Assembly (NCBI GenBank): GCA_963204785.1
Contig: CAUJHG010000039.1
Span: 24,469 to 88,468 of the forward strand
DNA: 64,000 bases
Reading direction: 5' to 3'
Origin: Pseudomonadota bacterium
Lineage (GTDB): Bacteria > Pseudomonadota > Gammaproteobacteria > Burkholderiales > Burkholderiaceae_E
Within the stretch, counting starts at the first letter, position 1. The number at the start of each line of letters is the position of its first letter. The position numbers and the translations under genes were made by a program. Of this stretch, positions 30,078-39,294 are shown piece after piece. The notes beneath the pieces are model-generated. The model had not been told where the DNA came from, did not search any database, and saw only the letters and a program-made list of their open reading frames with translations.

Positions 30078-30908
30078 TCAGTCTCCGTACCTGCCGGCTG
30101 CCAGCCGCCCGGCCTCGGCCGACTCCGGGAAGCGCCGGCGCAGTTGCGCCGCAAGGCTGGCCTCGGCGTCGCGATCGCCGGCCAGGCGCTCGACCCGCAG
30201 GGCCAGCCAGAGGACCTGCGCCGTCGGCTCGAAGGACCCGGTCAGGCGCCGCGCGAAGAAGCGCGCGCGTTCGATGTCGCCCCGCTTCAGGTACAGCTCG
30301 CCGAGGTTGTACATCGCGACCGGATTGGACGGATCGGCCTGGAAGGAGCGCTGGAACCAGGCCTCGGCAGCGGTCTCGTCGCCCATGCGCAGCGAGCAGA
30401 TCCCGGCGTTGTGCATCGGCTTGGCCGGGGTCTGGTACAGCGGGTTGCGCAGGGCATTGCGGAAGCGCGCGATCGACTCGCGCTCGCGCCCGGTCTGGCA
30501 GAGGAACCAGCCGTAGTTGTTGTTCAGCTCGGAATCGTCGGGAGCGATGCGCAGCGCGCGCAGGAAGGATTCCTCGGCGCGGGGCCGATCACCGAGATCC
30601 ATGTAGACCAGGGCGAGCATTCCGTGGGCCGCCGCGTACTCGGGATCGATGCCCAGCGACTGCCGCAGCTCATCGAGCGCCACCTTGTAGTTGCCCTGCT
30701 GGTAGTAGCTCGCCGCCAGCTCGAGGCGGATGCGCGCGCGCCGGCGCAGGTCGGACTCCTCGCCGCCGGTCGGCAGCGCAGCGTTCGGGCCGGCGGTGTC
30801 GGACACCGGTGGTGCGCTGCCAGCTCCTGGCGCCGCGCAGGCGCCCAGGAGCATCAGCATCGTCGCGAACAGCGCCGCGCCCCAGGCCGTAGAGCGCGCT
30901 CGGCTCAT
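30078..30908 (-). CDS. pilW: Type IV pilus biogenesis/stability lipoprotein PilW (PilF)
   Basis: A TPR lipoprotein that helps the PilQ secretin assemble in the outer membrane. The signal peptide ends in a lipobox at MLLGAC. Six TPR-like repeats follow, including [39 protein letters not shown] and [15 protein letters not shown]. Length is 276 aa. The start overlaps the rlmN stop by 4 bases (ATGA). The presence of a pilus pilotin agrees with the Pil-Chp-type sensory operon at 39-46 kb. Confidence 0.92.
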   Translation of the reverse strand: MSRARSTAWGAALFATMLMLLGACAAPGAGSAPPVSDTAGPNAALPTGGEESDLRRRARIRLELAASYYQQGNYKVALDELRQSLGIDPEYAAAHGMLALVYMDLGDRPRAEESFLRALRIAPDDSELNNNYGWFLCQTGRERESIARFRNALRNPLYQTPAKPMHNAGICSLRMGDETAAEAWFQRSFQADPSNPVAMYNLGELYLKRGDIERARFFARRLTGSFEPTAQVLWLALRVERLAGDRDAEASLAAQLRRRFPESAEAGRLAAGRYGD

Positions 30909-32023
30909 CCGCGGACCTCCATGAGCGGAACCACCCGCCGGCTGCGCTCCTTCAGCCGGGTGCGGTCCTGGACCTCGCCGGCGAGCTGGCCGCAGGCCGC
31001 GTCGATGTCGTCGCCGCGGGTGCGCCGGATCGTGGTGACGATGCCTGCGTCGATCAGGATCTGGGCGAAGCGGCGGATCCGGTCACCCGGTGAGCGCCGC
31101 AGCCCCGAGCCCGGGAAGGGATTGAAGGGAATCAGGTTGAACTTGCAGGGGAGATCGTCCACCAGCGCCAGCAGCGCCCGCGCGTGGGCGTCGGTGTCGT
31201 TGACGCCGTCGAGCATCACGTACTCGAAGGTGATGAAGTCGCGCGGAGCCCGCTCCAGGTAGCCCCTGCAGGCGGCCATCAGCTCGGCCAGCGGGTACTT
31301 CCGGTTCAGGGGCACGAGTTCGTTGCGCAGTGCGTCGTCGGGCGCATGCAGCGAGACCGCGAGGGCCACCGGACAGTCGTTGCGCAGCCGGTCGATCATG
31401 GGCACCACGCCCGAGGTCGACACCGTGACCCGGCGCCGCGACAGCCCGTAGGCGTCGTCGTCGAGCAGGATGCGCAGCGCGGTGAGCGTCGCCGAGTAGT
31501 TCTGCAGCGGCTCGCCCATTCCCATGAAGACCACGTTGCCGATGATGCGCTCGCCATCGGGCGAGGCGCCCAGCGCGCGGTTGGCCCACCAGAGCTGGGC
31601 GACGATCTCGGCAGCGTCGAGGTTGCGGCTGAAACCCTGCTTGCCGGTGGAGCAGAACAGGCAGTTCACCGCGCAGCCCGCCTGCGTGGAGATGCACAGC
31701 GTGCCGCGGTTGGCCTCGGGGATGAACACCGACTCGACGGCATTGCCCTGCCCGACGTCCAGCAGCCACTTGCGGGTGCCGTCGGCCGAGACGTGGTCCG
31801 CGAGCACTGCGGGAGCGCGCACCGTCGCGCGCTCGGCGAGCCTGGCACGGAAGGCCTTGGCCAGGTCGGTCATCTCGGCGAAGTCGGCCACGCCGCGCTG
31901 GTGCACCCAGCGCATCAGCTGTCGCGCACGGAAGGGCTTCTCGCCCCAGTCGGCGCACAGGGCGGCCAGCCCCTGGGCGTCGAGACCCAGCAGGTTGACC
32001 GGCGCGGGAGTGGCGGGCAGCAC
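30905..32023 (-). CDS. rlmN: Dual-specificity RNA methyltransferase RlmN
   Basis: A radical SAM enzyme methylating C2 of A2503 in 23S rRNA and A37 in some tRNAs. The radical SAM cluster motif is CAVNCLFC (C-x3-C-x2-C, about residues 112-119), preceded by TLCISTQAG. The SAM-site sequence [12 protein letters not shown] and the catalytic region with the later conserved Cys ([11 protein letters not shown], near residue 350) are present. 372 aa is typical. The start is GTG at 32023 after GGGAG. It precedes pilW as in most beta- and gammaproteobacteria. Confidence 0.95.
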   Translation of the reverse strand: MLPATPAPVNLLGLDAQGLAALCADWGEKPFRARQLMRWVHQRGVADFAEMTDLAKAFRARLAERATVRAPAVLADHVSADGTRKWLLDVGQGNAVESVFIPEANRGTLCISTQAGCAVNCLFCSTGKQGFSRNLDAAEIVAQLWWANRALGASPDGERIIGNVVFMGMGEPLQNYSATLTALRILLDDDAYGLSRRRVTVSTSGVVPMIDRLRNDCPVALAVSLHAPDDALRNELVPLNRKYPLAELMAACRGYLERAPRDFITFEYVMLDGVNDTDAHARALLALVDDLPCKFNLIPFNPFPGSGLRRSPGDRIRRFAQILIDAGIVTTIRRTRGDDIDAACGQLAGEVQDRTRLKERSRRVVPLMEVRG

Positions 32024-32038
32024 CGGCGTCAGGCTCCC

Positions 32039-32464
32039 TCAGCGGGAGTGGACATCCATCGACGGGAAGAAGAAGGCCACCTCGACCGCCGCGGTCTCGG
32101 GGGCATCGGAGCCGTGCACCGCGTTGGCGTCGATGCTGTCGGCGAAATCGGCGCGAATGGTGCCGGCGGCGGCCTTGCGGGGATCGGTCGCGCCCATCAG
32201 GTCGCGGTTCTTCAGGATCGCGTTCTCGCCCTCGAGCACCTGGACCATCACGGGACCGGAGATCATGAAGTCGACCAGGTCCTTGAAGAAGGGGCGCTCG
32301 CGATGCACGCCGTAGAACGCCTCGGCCTGGTTGCGCGACAGATGCATCATGCGGGCAGCGACGATCTTCAGGCCGGCGCCCTCGAAGCGGGCATAGATCT
32401 GGCCGATCGCGTTCTTGGCGACGGCATCGGGCTTGATGATGGACAGGGTGCGCTCGGTGGCCAT
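32039..32464 (-). CDS. ndk: Nucleoside diphosphate kinase
   Basis: Balances nucleoside triphosphate pools through a phospho-histidine intermediate. The 141-aa protein starts [18 protein letters not shown]; the active-site segment [15 protein letters not shown] contains the catalytic His; [19 protein letters not shown] is also conserved. ATG at 32464 follows GAGGAT. It appears to be the first gene of the long minus-strand block that continues down to 15.7 kb. Confidence 0.97.
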   Translation of the reverse strand: MATERTLSIIKPDAVAKNAIGQIYARFEGAGLKIVAARMMHLSRNQAEAFYGVHRERPFFKDLVDFMISGPVMVQVLEGENAILKNRDLMGATDPRKAAAGTIRADFADSIDANAVHGSDAPETAAVEVAFFFPSMDVHSR

Positions 32465-32838
32465 GGTCGGGTGATCCTCGAATCGGGTTCCATCGCCGCA
32501 GCCGGCACCGGAGCGCCCTCTGGCGCCCCGAAGAGAGCGCCCTCCCCGGGGCGTCTTCTTCGGCGCCCTCTCGGGCACCCCTTCGGCGCACCAATTGGCG
32601 TCGATGGAAAAGTCGTGTAAAAAGAGAAGCTTAGAGCAACTATTCAGTATTTTTCCGAACAGATGATTCTAGCATAGCCACGTGCCGCAGGCGCCGCTGC
32701 GCGCAAGATGAAAGCTTGCCCGCGCCGGCCCGACTGCATCACCAACCCGCAGCCCGGAAGGCGATCGTCGACGCCTTCCGGCCGCAAGGGCAGCGCGGCT
32801 TGCGCAGCCCTTGCCCAACTCATCAGGAGACTCGAAAC
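32465..32838. promoter_or_regulatory. Divergent ndk / BI-1 intergenic region
   Basis: 374 bases with no gene I can support. Next to ndk (32510-32575) is GC-rich sequence with three GCGCCCTC repeats and an imperfect inverted repeat (GGCGCC..GAAGA arm near 32522, TCTTCGGCGCC arm near 32557) that could fold in the ndk leader. At 32600-32680 is a rare AT-rich stretch. It contains TAGAAT on the minus strand (32666-32671) and TAGCAT on the plus strand (32670-32675), either of which could be a -10 element. No strong -35 is visible for either. The ribosome site CAGGAG for the plus-strand gene is at the right end. Confidence 0.45.
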
Positions 32839-33549
32839 ATGGCATTCGGACAAGACCGGCTCGCCCCCCGCAACCAGGGCAGTTTCGGCGGCGTGGTCGG
32901 CGCCGCGCAGCGCAACCGCGTGTTGCGCAACACCTACTGGCTGCTGGCCCTGTCGATGGTGCCGACCGTGCTCGGCGCATGGATCGGCGTGAGCACCGGC
33001 TTCTCCTTCTTCGCCGGCAGCCCGTTCATGGGGCTGATCGCCTTCCTGGCGATCGCCTTCGGCTTCTTCTTCGCCATCGAGAAGTTCAAGAACAGCGGCA
33101 TCGGGGTGGCGCTGCTGCTGGGCTTCACCTTCTTCATGGGCCTGATGCTGTCGCGACTGGTCGGCCACGTGCTGGGCTTCGGCAACGGCGCGCAGCTGAT
33201 CATGACCGCCTTCGGCGGCACCGCGGCGATCTTCGCCGTGATGGCCACGGTGGCCAGCGTCTCGAAGCGCGATTTCTCCGGGATGGGTCGCTGGCTTTTC
33301 GTCGGCTTCCTGGTGATCTTCGTGGCCGCGATCGCCAACATCTGGCTGCAGATGCCCGCCCTGATGCTCACGATCTCCGCACTGGCGATCCTGATCTTCT
33401 CGGCCTTCATCCTGGTGGACCTGCAGCGGGTGGTCAACGGCGGCGAAACCAACTACGTGAGCGCAACCCTGGCGGTCTACCTGAGCGTCTACAACGTGTT
33501 CAGCAACCTGCTCGCCCTGCTGGGCATCTTCGGCGGCGACGGGGACTGA
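32839..33549 (+). CDS. Bax inhibitor-1 / YccA family membrane protein
   Basis: A 236-aa integral membrane protein with seven predicted helices, for example TYWLLALSMVPTVLGAW, GLIAFLAIAFGFFFAI and IGVALLLGFTFFMGLML, and the C-terminal acidic segment AFILVDLQRVVNGGE typical of the TMBIM/BI-1 family. E. coli YccA of this family interacts with FtsH, and others conduct calcium. The role here is unproven. ATG at 32839 has CAGGAG upstream. It is monocistronic, flanked by divergent ndk and convergent pncC. Confidence 0.88.
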   Translation: MAFGQDRLAPRNQGSFGGVVGAAQRNRVLRNTYWLLALSMVPTVLGAWIGVSTGFSFFAGSPFMGLIAFLAIAFGFFFAIEKFKNSGIGVALLLGFTFFMGLMLSRLVGHVLGFGNGAQLIMTAFGGTAAIFAVMATVASVSKRDFSGMGRWLFVGFLVIFVAAIANIWLQMPALMLTISALAILIFSAFILVDLQRVVNGGETNYVSATLAVYLSVYNVFSNLLALLGIFGGDGD

Positions 33550-33562
33550 CAAACCCCTGCCC

Positions 33563-33586
33563 GCGCCCGGCACGGCCGCCGGGCGC
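33563..33586. terminator. Bidirectional hairpin between BI-1 and pncC genes
   Basis: A stem GCGCCCGG / CCGGGCGC (8 bp) with an 8-base loop lies in the 45-base gap between two convergent genes. No T-run follows on either strand, so it may act as an RNA 3'-end barrier rather than a classical terminator. Confidence 0.45.
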
Positions 33587-33594
33587 GGCGCGAC

Positions 33595-34122
33595 TCAGGC
33601 CGGCTCAGGACCGGGCGCGGCAACCAGTGCCTCGCCGAGCAGCGCCAGCGCGCGGGCCGCGAAGGCGTGCATGTTCGCCACCCGGTCTGCGCTGCCGGTG
33701 CGCAGCGTGAGCACCCGCTCCGTCGGCCCGGCGACCGCCATGCAGCTGTGCCCTGCCGGGTCGCCGTAGCGGTTGCCGTCGGGCCCGGCCGCTCCGGTCT
33801 CCGACAGCGCCCAGGTCGCCGAAAGCCGCTCGCGTGCGCTGTGCGCCAGCAGCAGCGCGTAGGGCTCGCTCGACGAGCGCATCCCTTCGACCGCCTCGCG
33901 CCCGATCCCCGCGATCCGCTTGCGCGCACGCTGCGTGTAGATCACCCCGCCCCCGAGGTAGTAGGCGGAGGCCCCGGGCAGCGCCAGCAGCGCCGCCGAG
34001 ATCAGGCCGCCCGCCGAGGACTCGAAAATCGTGATCGTCTCGCCCCTTGCCTTCAGGGCTTCGCCCAGCGGGCGCGCCAGCGCGACCAGCGCCGCGAAGT
34101 CGCCAGCTCCACCTTGCGTCAT
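33595..34122 (-). CDS. pncC: Nicotinamide-nucleotide amidase (CinA C-terminal domain)
   Basis: Deamidates NMN to NaMN in pyridine-nucleotide recycling. This is the stand-alone CinA C-terminal domain, 175 aa, without the N-terminal MoaB-like part. The catalytic region reads [20 protein letters not shown], where the family usually has ESCTGG. The nucleophilic Ser is kept but the Cys-Thr pair is Ser-Ala. [17 protein letters not shown] follows with the expected Tyr and basic residues, then [17 protein letters not shown]. The ATG overlaps the rlmD stop by 4 bases. Confidence 0.88.
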   Translation of the reverse strand: MTQGGAGDFAALVALARPLGEALKARGETITIFESSAGGLISAALLALPGASAYYLGGGVIYTQRARKRIAGIGREAVEGMRSSSEPYALLLAHSARERLSATWALSETGAAGPDGNRYGDPAGHSCMAVAGPTERVLTLRTGSADRVANMHAFAARALALLGEALVAAPGPEPA

Positions 34123-35489
34123 TCCCCTTCCTCCTGCGACCGTGCGTCGAAGACGGCCATCGACTCGACGTGCGAAGTGTGCGGGAACATGTTGACCGCG
34201 CCCGCGGCACGCAGCCGGAAGCCTCCAGTGTGAACGAGCACCCCGGCATCGCGCGCGAGCGTCGCCGGGTTGCACGAGACGTAGACCACCCGCAGCGGCT
34301 TGTGCCGATCGGCCGCGAGCGCCTTGCAGACCTCGAGCGCGCCCTCGCGTGGCGGGTCGACCAGCACCCGGTCGAAGCGGCCCAGCGCCTGCCAGCGCTG
34401 CGGCGTCAGCTCGAACAGGTTCGCGGTCTCGAAGCGGGCGCGCTCCTCGCCGATGCCGTTGGCTGCCGCGGCCTCGCGCGCCCGCGCAGTCAGCGTCGGG
34501 CTGCCTTCGATTCCCACCACTTCGCGCGCCCGCCGCGCCAGCGGCAGCGAGAAGTTGCCCAGTCCGCAGAAGAGATCGGCGACCCGCTCGCCCGCGCGCG
34601 GCGCGAGCAGCCGCAGCGCCCGCGACACCAGCACCTCGTTGATGCGGTGGTTGACCTGCGTGAAGTCCGTCGGGCGAAAGGGCAGCCGGACCGAGAACTC
34701 GGGCAGCGCATAGGCCAGCCGCGATTGCGGCGACTCGTCCGGCGACCCGGGCGCGTGGATGAGCTCGATCGAGTCCGGGCCCTTGGGCTGGAACCACAGT
34801 TCGAAGCAGTGCGCACGCGCGAAGTCGACCAGGCGCGCACGATCGGCCGCGCTCGGCGGATCGAGCACCCGGAACACCAGCGCGAGCACTTCGTCGCTCG
34901 CGGCGACCTCGATCTGGGGCATCCGGTCCCGCATGTCCAGGCCGGCGACGAGTTCGCGCAGCGGCATCAGCAGCGCCGCCGCCCGCGGGTCGAGGACGTG
35001 GCACTCGCGCATGTCGGCGACGTAGCTCGATCCGCGCTCGTGGAAGCCCACCAGCACCCCGCCCTTCTTCGGCACATGCCGCACCGACAGGCGCGCGCGG
35101 AAGCGGTAGGCCCAGCTCGGGCCGGCGATCGGACGCAGGATGGTCTGCGCGCGCACTTTGCCGATGTGCCAGAGCTGATCCTCGAGAGCACGCTGCTTGA
35201 TCGCGAGCTGGGTGCGGGCGTCCAGATGCTGCATCGAGCAGCCGCCGCAGACGTCGAAATGCCTGCAGCGCGGCGGCACGCGCATGGACGCGGGCCGCAG
35301 CACCTCGAGGGTCTGCGCCACATCGAACTTCGGCTTGCGGCGAACGATCGCCGCGCGCACCCGCTCCCCGGGCAGCGCGCCACGGACGAACACCACCTTG
35401 CCGTCCAGCCGGGCCACGCCGTTGGCCTCGAGGTCGAGCGACTCGACCTCGAGGAGCGCCTCAGGCTGCCGGGTCTTCGCGCCACTCAT
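34119..35489 (-). CDS. rlmD: 23S rRNA (uracil-1939-C5)-methyltransferase
   Basis: A SAM-dependent m5U methyltransferase with an iron-sulfur cluster. The N-terminal TRAM-like domain is followed by the cluster ligands [14 protein letters not shown] (about residues 77-90). The Rossmann domain has [29 protein letters not shown] and the catalytic nucleophile in [12 protein letters not shown]; the C-terminal [16 protein letters not shown] completes the TrmA/RlmD signature. 456 aa. The start overlaps the end of the exonuclease gene by 29 bases. Its position near nlpD/surE is common in betaproteobacteria. Confidence 0.93.
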   Translation of the reverse strand: MSGAKTRQPEALLEVESLDLEANGVARLDGKVVFVRGALPGERVRAAIVRRKPKFDVAQTLEVLRPASMRVPPRCRHFDVCGGCSMQHLDARTQLAIKQRALEDQLWHIGKVRAQTILRPIAGPSWAYRFRARLSVRHVPKKGGVLVGFHERGSSYVADMRECHVLDPRAAALLMPLRELVAGLDMRDRMPQIEVAASDEVLALVFRVLDPPSAADRARLVDFARAHCFELWFQPKGPDSIELIHAPGSPDESPQSRLAYALPEFSVRLPFRPTDFTQVNHRINEVLVSRALRLLAPRAGERVADLFCGLGNFSLPLARRAREVVGIEGSPTLTARAREAAAANGIGEERARFETANLFELTPQRWQALGRFDRVLVDPPREGALEVCKALAADRHKPLRVVYVSCNPATLARDAGVLVHTGGFRLRAAGAVNMFPHTSHVESMAVFDARSQEEGE

Positions 35490-36270
35490 CGAGGAATTCC
35501 TTCCAGTGTGTTCCGCCCTGCGCCGCGAGCGTCCGGCGCAGCAGCGCCATCTCCTCGCGATAGCGCTCGAGGCTCCAGACGCCGCGCATCCGCTGGAAAC
35601 GGCAGAACACCAGCCAGGTGTTGGCGACGTCGGTCTCGCAGTAGGCGCGGATCTCGGCGAGCCGCCCCTCGCGGAAGGCGGGCCAGACCTGCGAACCGTC
35701 CATCCCCAGCTTGCCGGGGAAGCCGCAGAGCTGCGCGAGCTGGTCCAGCGGCGCGTTCGCGCGGCCGTTGTACAGCGCGAGCAGGTCCATCAGGTCGAGG
35801 TGGCGCGCGTGGTAGCGACTGAGGTAGTTGTCGAAGCGGAACTCGCGATCGGTCTCGCCCTGCTCCCAGTAGCGCGCCGCCTGTACGCCGTGGATCAGCC
35901 CGCGGTAGTGCAGCACCTGCAGATCGAAGCCGCTGCCGTTCCACGACACCAGCTGCGGGGTGTACCTCTCGACCAGCCTGAAGAACTGCTGGATCTGGCG
36001 CGCCTCGTCCGGCTGGCCGCTCTCGTGAGGGTCTGCAGGCTCGGGCAGGCAGCCGACGCGCACGCTGTCGCCATCGCGAAACAGGTAGCCGATCGCGATC
36101 ACGCGATGCAGGTGCAGGGGGAGGAAGTCGCTGCCGGTCTTCTCGCGGCGCTGCGCGAAGGCGAACTGCGCGACCTCCTCGTCGGGCATCTCCTGCGGCA
36201 GGCGGTTCAGGCGTCGCAGGCCTGCGACGTCCGGAACGGTCTCGAGGTCGAAGACGAGCGTCGCAGCCAT
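35461..36270 (-). CDS. PolB-type 3'-5' exonuclease (DnaQ-like fold)
   Basis: A 269-aa predicted exonuclease related to the proofreading domain of family B DNA polymerases (PF10108-like). ExoI motif: [10 protein letters not shown] with the metal-binding Asp and Glu at residues 8 and 10. ExoII region: [14 protein letters not shown]. ExoIII region: [16 protein letters not shown]. No polymerase domain is attached. The ATG overlaps the nlpD-like stop by one base (TGATG), and the gene's end overlaps rlmD by 29 bases, so it is embedded in the operon. It occupies the place where rpoS usually follows nlpD. Confidence 0.85.
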   Translation of the reverse strand: MAATLVFDLETVPDVAGLRRLNRLPQEMPDEEVAQFAFAQRREKTGSDFLPLHLHRVIAIGYLFRDGDSVRVGCLPEPADPHESGQPDEARQIQQFFRLVERYTPQLVSWNGSGFDLQVLHYRGLIHGVQAARYWEQGETDREFRFDNYLSRYHARHLDLMDLLALYNGRANAPLDQLAQLCGFPGKLGMDGSQVWPAFREGRLAEIRAYCETDVANTWLVFCRFQRMRGVWSLERYREEMALLRRTLAAQGGTHWKEFLDEWREDPAA

Positions 36271-37121
36271 CAGCGCGCCGGCAGCAGCTTCTGCGGATCG
36301 ACCGGCTTGCCCGCCTTGCGGATCTCGAAGTGCAGCTTCGGGGAATCGGTGCCCGAGGCGCCGAGCTCGGCCAGCTTCTGTCCGCGCGTGACCTGCTGGC
36401 CTTCCTTGACCAGGAGCACGCTGTTGTGACCGTAGACCGAGACGGTGTCGCCGTCGTGCTTGACGATCACCAGGTTGCCGTAGCCGCGCGGACCCGGGCC
36501 GCTGAAGATCACCCGTCCGTCGGCCGCCGCGCTCACCGGATCGCCGACCGCGCCGGCGATCGCGATCCCCATGCTGTTGGGCGCCGAGAAGCCGTGCAGC
36601 ACCCGGCCACGCGCCGGCCACGCGAAGCCCGCAGCCGAGGTCGCTGCGGGCGGCGGCGCCGTGGTCGCAGGCGCGGCGGGCGCCGCCGGCGCAGCGGGTG
36701 TCGGGCTGGCCGCCGCGCCCGAGGGCTGCGAAGCCGCTGCGACCGGCGCAGCGCCGCCGGACCTGCGCACCTGCGCCAGCGCGTCCTCCGACCAGGGCTG
36801 GCGGGTGCCGCTGGGGCCGCTGCGCAGCGGAACGCCCGCAGCGCGCTCCTCGACCGGTCCGAGCGGACGCACCTGCAGCCCCGAGGAGCGCACCGGCGCA
36901 GCCTGGACCTCAGGGGGCGGCGGAGGCACCACGGACGCCCCGGTTGCGGGGGCGGCGGCAACCTGCGCGGCCGGCTGGGGTGGCGGCAAGGCATGGGCCG
37001 GCCGCGCCGCCACCACCGGGGGGCGGGTGCGGCTCTCGACGGGAGCGGGCGGCGGCGACGCGCAGCCTGCCAGTGTCAGGGCCGCAGCGAGCGCCGCGAG
37101 GCGTCGGTCGAAACATTGCAT
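36270..37121 (-). CDS. nlpD: NlpD-like LytM-domain lipoprotein
   Basis: A predicted cell-wall amidase activator. The signal peptide ends at the lipobox TLAGC (Cys about residue 20). About 150 residues of Pro/Ala-rich low-complexity sequence follow, then a LytM/peptidase M23 domain (RVLHGFSAPNSMGIAIAG, RGYGNLVIVKHDGDTVSVYGH, LHFEIRKAGKPVDP). The zinc-site Asp expected in GIDIAG is Ala here (GIAIAG), and the final HxH is HFE, so it is degenerate, as NlpD and EnvC are. I see no LysM domain, which NlpD normally has. 283 aa. Its place after surE-pcm supports nlpD. Confidence 0.82.
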   Translation of the reverse strand: MQCFDRRLAALAAALTLAGCASPPPAPVESRTRPPVVAARPAHALPPPQPAAQVAAAPATGASVVPPPPPEVQAAPVRSSGLQVRPLGPVEERAAGVPLRSGPSGTRQPWSEDALAQVRRSGGAAPVAAASQPSGAAASPTPAAPAAPAAPATTAPPPAATSAAGFAWPARGRVLHGFSAPNSMGIAIAGAVGDPVSAAADGRVIFSGPGPRGYGNLVIVKHDGDTVSVYGHNSVLLVKEGQQVTRGQKLAELGASGTDSPKLHFEIRKAGKPVDPQKLLPAR

Positions 37122-37142
37122 CCTGGAGATTGTCTCCTCTGA

Positions 37143-37874
37143 CTAGCTGGTGCCTGCCCGCAGCGGGACGAAACGCACCGAGTCGAGCACCGTCAGCTGC
37201 CAGGTCTCGCGCGCAGTGCGCTCGACCAGGTGCAGCGCCTGGCGTCCGCTCGCTTCGATGGGTGCGAGCAGCCGCGACGGCACGGCCATCTGGGTCAGCA
37301 GCGGCTCGGGAATCTCGTCGCCGGCCGCCGCCACGATCACCGCATCGAAGGGGGCGGCGGTGGGCGCGCCGAGCCTGCCGTCGCCGAACACCAGTCGAAG
37401 GTTGGGCAGGCGCATCGGGCGCAGGTGGGTTCGCGCCGCCTCGTGCAGGCCGCGCACCCGTTCGATCGAGATCACCTCGCCGAAGACCGCGGCGAGCACC
37501 GCGGCCTGGTAGCCGCAGCCGGTGCCGACCTCGAGCACCCGGGCCTGTGCCCGTCGCTCGGCGGGGATCGGCGCCACCAGCAGCTCGATCATCCGGGCAA
37601 CGGTGCTGGGCTTCGAGATGGTCTGGCCGTGCCCGATCGGCAGCGCGACGTCCTCGTAGGCGCGGCTCGCGAGCCCGGCATCGATGAACTGGTGTCGCGG
37701 CACCCGGTTCATCGCGGCCAGCACGCCCTCGTCGCGAATCCCGGCGGCGCGCAGCGCGTCGACCATCCGCTGGCGCGCGCGCTCGGACGCCAGCCCGAGC
37801 CCGGCAGGCACCGGCGGCAGCCCGGGCACGGCGACCGGAGGCGTGGGCTTGGAGGCAGGGCGACGGATGCTCAT
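37143..37874 (-). CDS. pcm: Protein-L-isoaspartate O-methyltransferase
   Basis: Repairs isoaspartyl damage in aging proteins with SAM. Conserved blocks: [29 protein letters not shown], the SAM-binding [16 protein letters not shown], and [18 protein letters not shown]. The 243-aa protein has about 30 extra N-terminal residues rich in Pro. No good ribosome site precedes the ATG at 37874, so translation might start later, but the domain is complete. It lies between surE and nlpD as expected. Confidence 0.93.
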   Translation of the reverse strand: MSIRRPASKPTPPVAVPGLPPVPAGLGLASERARQRMVDALRAAGIRDEGVLAAMNRVPRHQFIDAGLASRAYEDVALPIGHGQTISKPSTVARMIELLVAPIPAERRAQARVLEVGTGCGYQAAVLAAVFGEVISIERVRGLHEAARTHLRPMRLPNLRLVFGDGRLGAPTAAPFDAVIVAAAGDEIPEPLLTQMAVPSRLLAPIEASGRQALHLVERTARETWQLTVLDSVRFVPLRAGTS

Positions 37875-37940
37875 GCGCGTGTGGGCGGGGTTCTGCTGGG
37901 CGCCGGCAAGCCGGGGGCCATGGGGGAGCGGGTCAATGGA

Positions 37941-38684
37941 CTAGGCGTCCAGCCAGGCACGCACCGGATCGATCCAGTGGCCGGCGGTGAGATCGACGTC
38001 CAGCGGCGTCACCGACACCCGATTCTGCGCGATCGCGTGGAAATCGGTGCCCGGCCCGGCCTCGCGCGCCCTGCCCGCAGCGCCGATCCAGTAGACGGTC
38101 TCGCCGCGCGGATTGGTGCCGCGGATCACCGGATCGGCAGCGTGGCGGCGACCGAGCCTGGTCACTTCCATCCCCTGGATCTCGCCGGCCGCGACGCTGG
38201 GCAGGTTGACGTTGAGCAGCATCGGCCGCTGCCCGAGCCTGCCGGCGAAGCGTCGCACCAGTTCGGCGGCGAGATCCGCCGCGGCTTCGAGGTGGCGGTG
38301 GCCTCTCTCGACCAGGGAGAACGCGATCGCGGGCACGCCCAGCAGATAGCCCTCGGTGGCGGCGGCAACCGTGCCCGAGTAGAGCGTGTCGTCGCCCATG
38401 TTCGCGCCGTCGTTGATCCCCGAGACGACCAGATCCGGAGGCTGGTCGAACAGGCCGGTGATCGCGACGTGCACGCAGTCGGTGGGCGTGCCGTTGACAT
38501 AGTGGAAACCGTTGGCCGCGCGACGCACCGTCAGCGGGCGATCCAGCGTGAGCGAGTTCGACGCCGCGCTGCGATCACGCTCCGGAGCGACCACCGTGAC
38601 CTGCGCGAACGCCTGCAGCCGCCGCGCGAGCGCCTCGATTCCCGGCGCGAAGTAGCCGTCGTCGTTGCTGACCAGGATCCTCAT
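37941..38684 (-). CDS. surE: 5'/3'-nucleotidase SurE
   Basis: A metal-dependent survival phosphatase hydrolysing nucleoside monophosphates. The N-terminus [19 protein letters not shown] carries the metal-binding [20 protein letters not shown] and [27 protein letters not shown] sequence (about residues 85-107) complete the site. 247 aa is typical. A TAGAAT hexamer lies only 6 bases before the ATG (minus strand), so a very short leader is possible. The 109-base gap to the CBS gene separates it from the chemosensory operon. Confidence 0.95.
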   Translation of the reverse strand: MRILVSNDDGYFAPGIEALARRLQAFAQVTVVAPERDRSAASNSLTLDRPLTVRRAANGFHYVNGTPTDCVHVAITGLFDQPPDLVVSGINDGANMGDDTLYSGTVAAATEGYLLGVPAIAFSLVERGHRHLEAAADLAAELVRRFAGRLGQRPMLLNVNLPSVAAGEIQGMEVTRLGRRHAADPVIRGTNPRGETVYWIGAAGRAREAGPGTDFHAIAQNRVSVTPLDVDLTAGHWIDPVRAWLDA

Positions 38685-38793
38685 GCCCGGATTCTAGCGA
38701 ATCCCGGTGCCGCAGCCGCGCCTACCCCCACGCGGGCGCTGCCGCAGCCCTGCGGCCGGATCGACGAAGTCCGGATGATCGGTGCGCGCCCGC

Positions 38794-39258
38794 CTAGACC
38801 TCGGCGGGCCAGTCGCGTATGTAGGCCTTGAGCATCTTGTTCTCGAAGCCCTGTTCCTCGAGCATCGCACGGGCCACGTCGTGGAAGGAGACCACCCCGA
38901 GCAGCACGCTGCCGTCCATCACTGGAAGATAGCGCTGGTGGGTCTCGAGCATCGAGCGCCGCAGCTCGTTGACCTCCATCACCGGCGTCGCGACCATCGG
39001 AGCGGTGTTCATGACCTCGCGCACCACGATCTCGGCCACTGGCGGCGTGGGGCCGGTTCTGTGCTCGCGCTGGCGCGCTGCGAGCACCCGCACCACCTCG
39101 CGGAAGGTGAGCATGCCGACCAGCCTGCCGTGCTCCATCACCACCAGCGAACCGATGTCGTGGTCGGCCATGGTGATCACGCACTCGGACAGCATCGTTT
39201 CCGGCGAAACCGTGAACAGCTTGCTGCCCTTGACCCGAAGAATCTCGCTGACCTGCAT
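38794..39258 (-). CDS. CBS-domain pair protein
   Basis: A 154-aa protein made almost entirely of two CBS domains: residues about 5-65 (FTVSPETMLSECVITMADHD, IGSLVVMEHGRLVGML) and about 78-140 (VMNTAPMVATPVMEVNELRR, YLPVMDGSVLLGVVS). Tandem CBS domains commonly bind adenine nucleotides and act as energy sensors. No catalytic domain is attached. ATG at 39258 has a strong GGAGGGGG site. It begins 36 bases after the cheA stop, so it could belong to the chemosensory transcript. Its partner is unknown. Confidence 0.85.
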   Translation of the reverse strand: MQVSEILRVKGSKLFTVSPETMLSECVITMADHDIGSLVVMEHGRLVGMLTFREVVRVLAARQREHRTGPTPPVAEIVVREVMNTAPMVATPVMEVNELRRSMLETHQRYLPVMDGSVLLGVVSFHDVARAMLEEQGFENKMLKAYIRDWPAEV

Positions 39259-39294
39259 GACCCCCTCCGTTGGCCGCGCCTAGTGAAGACCATG

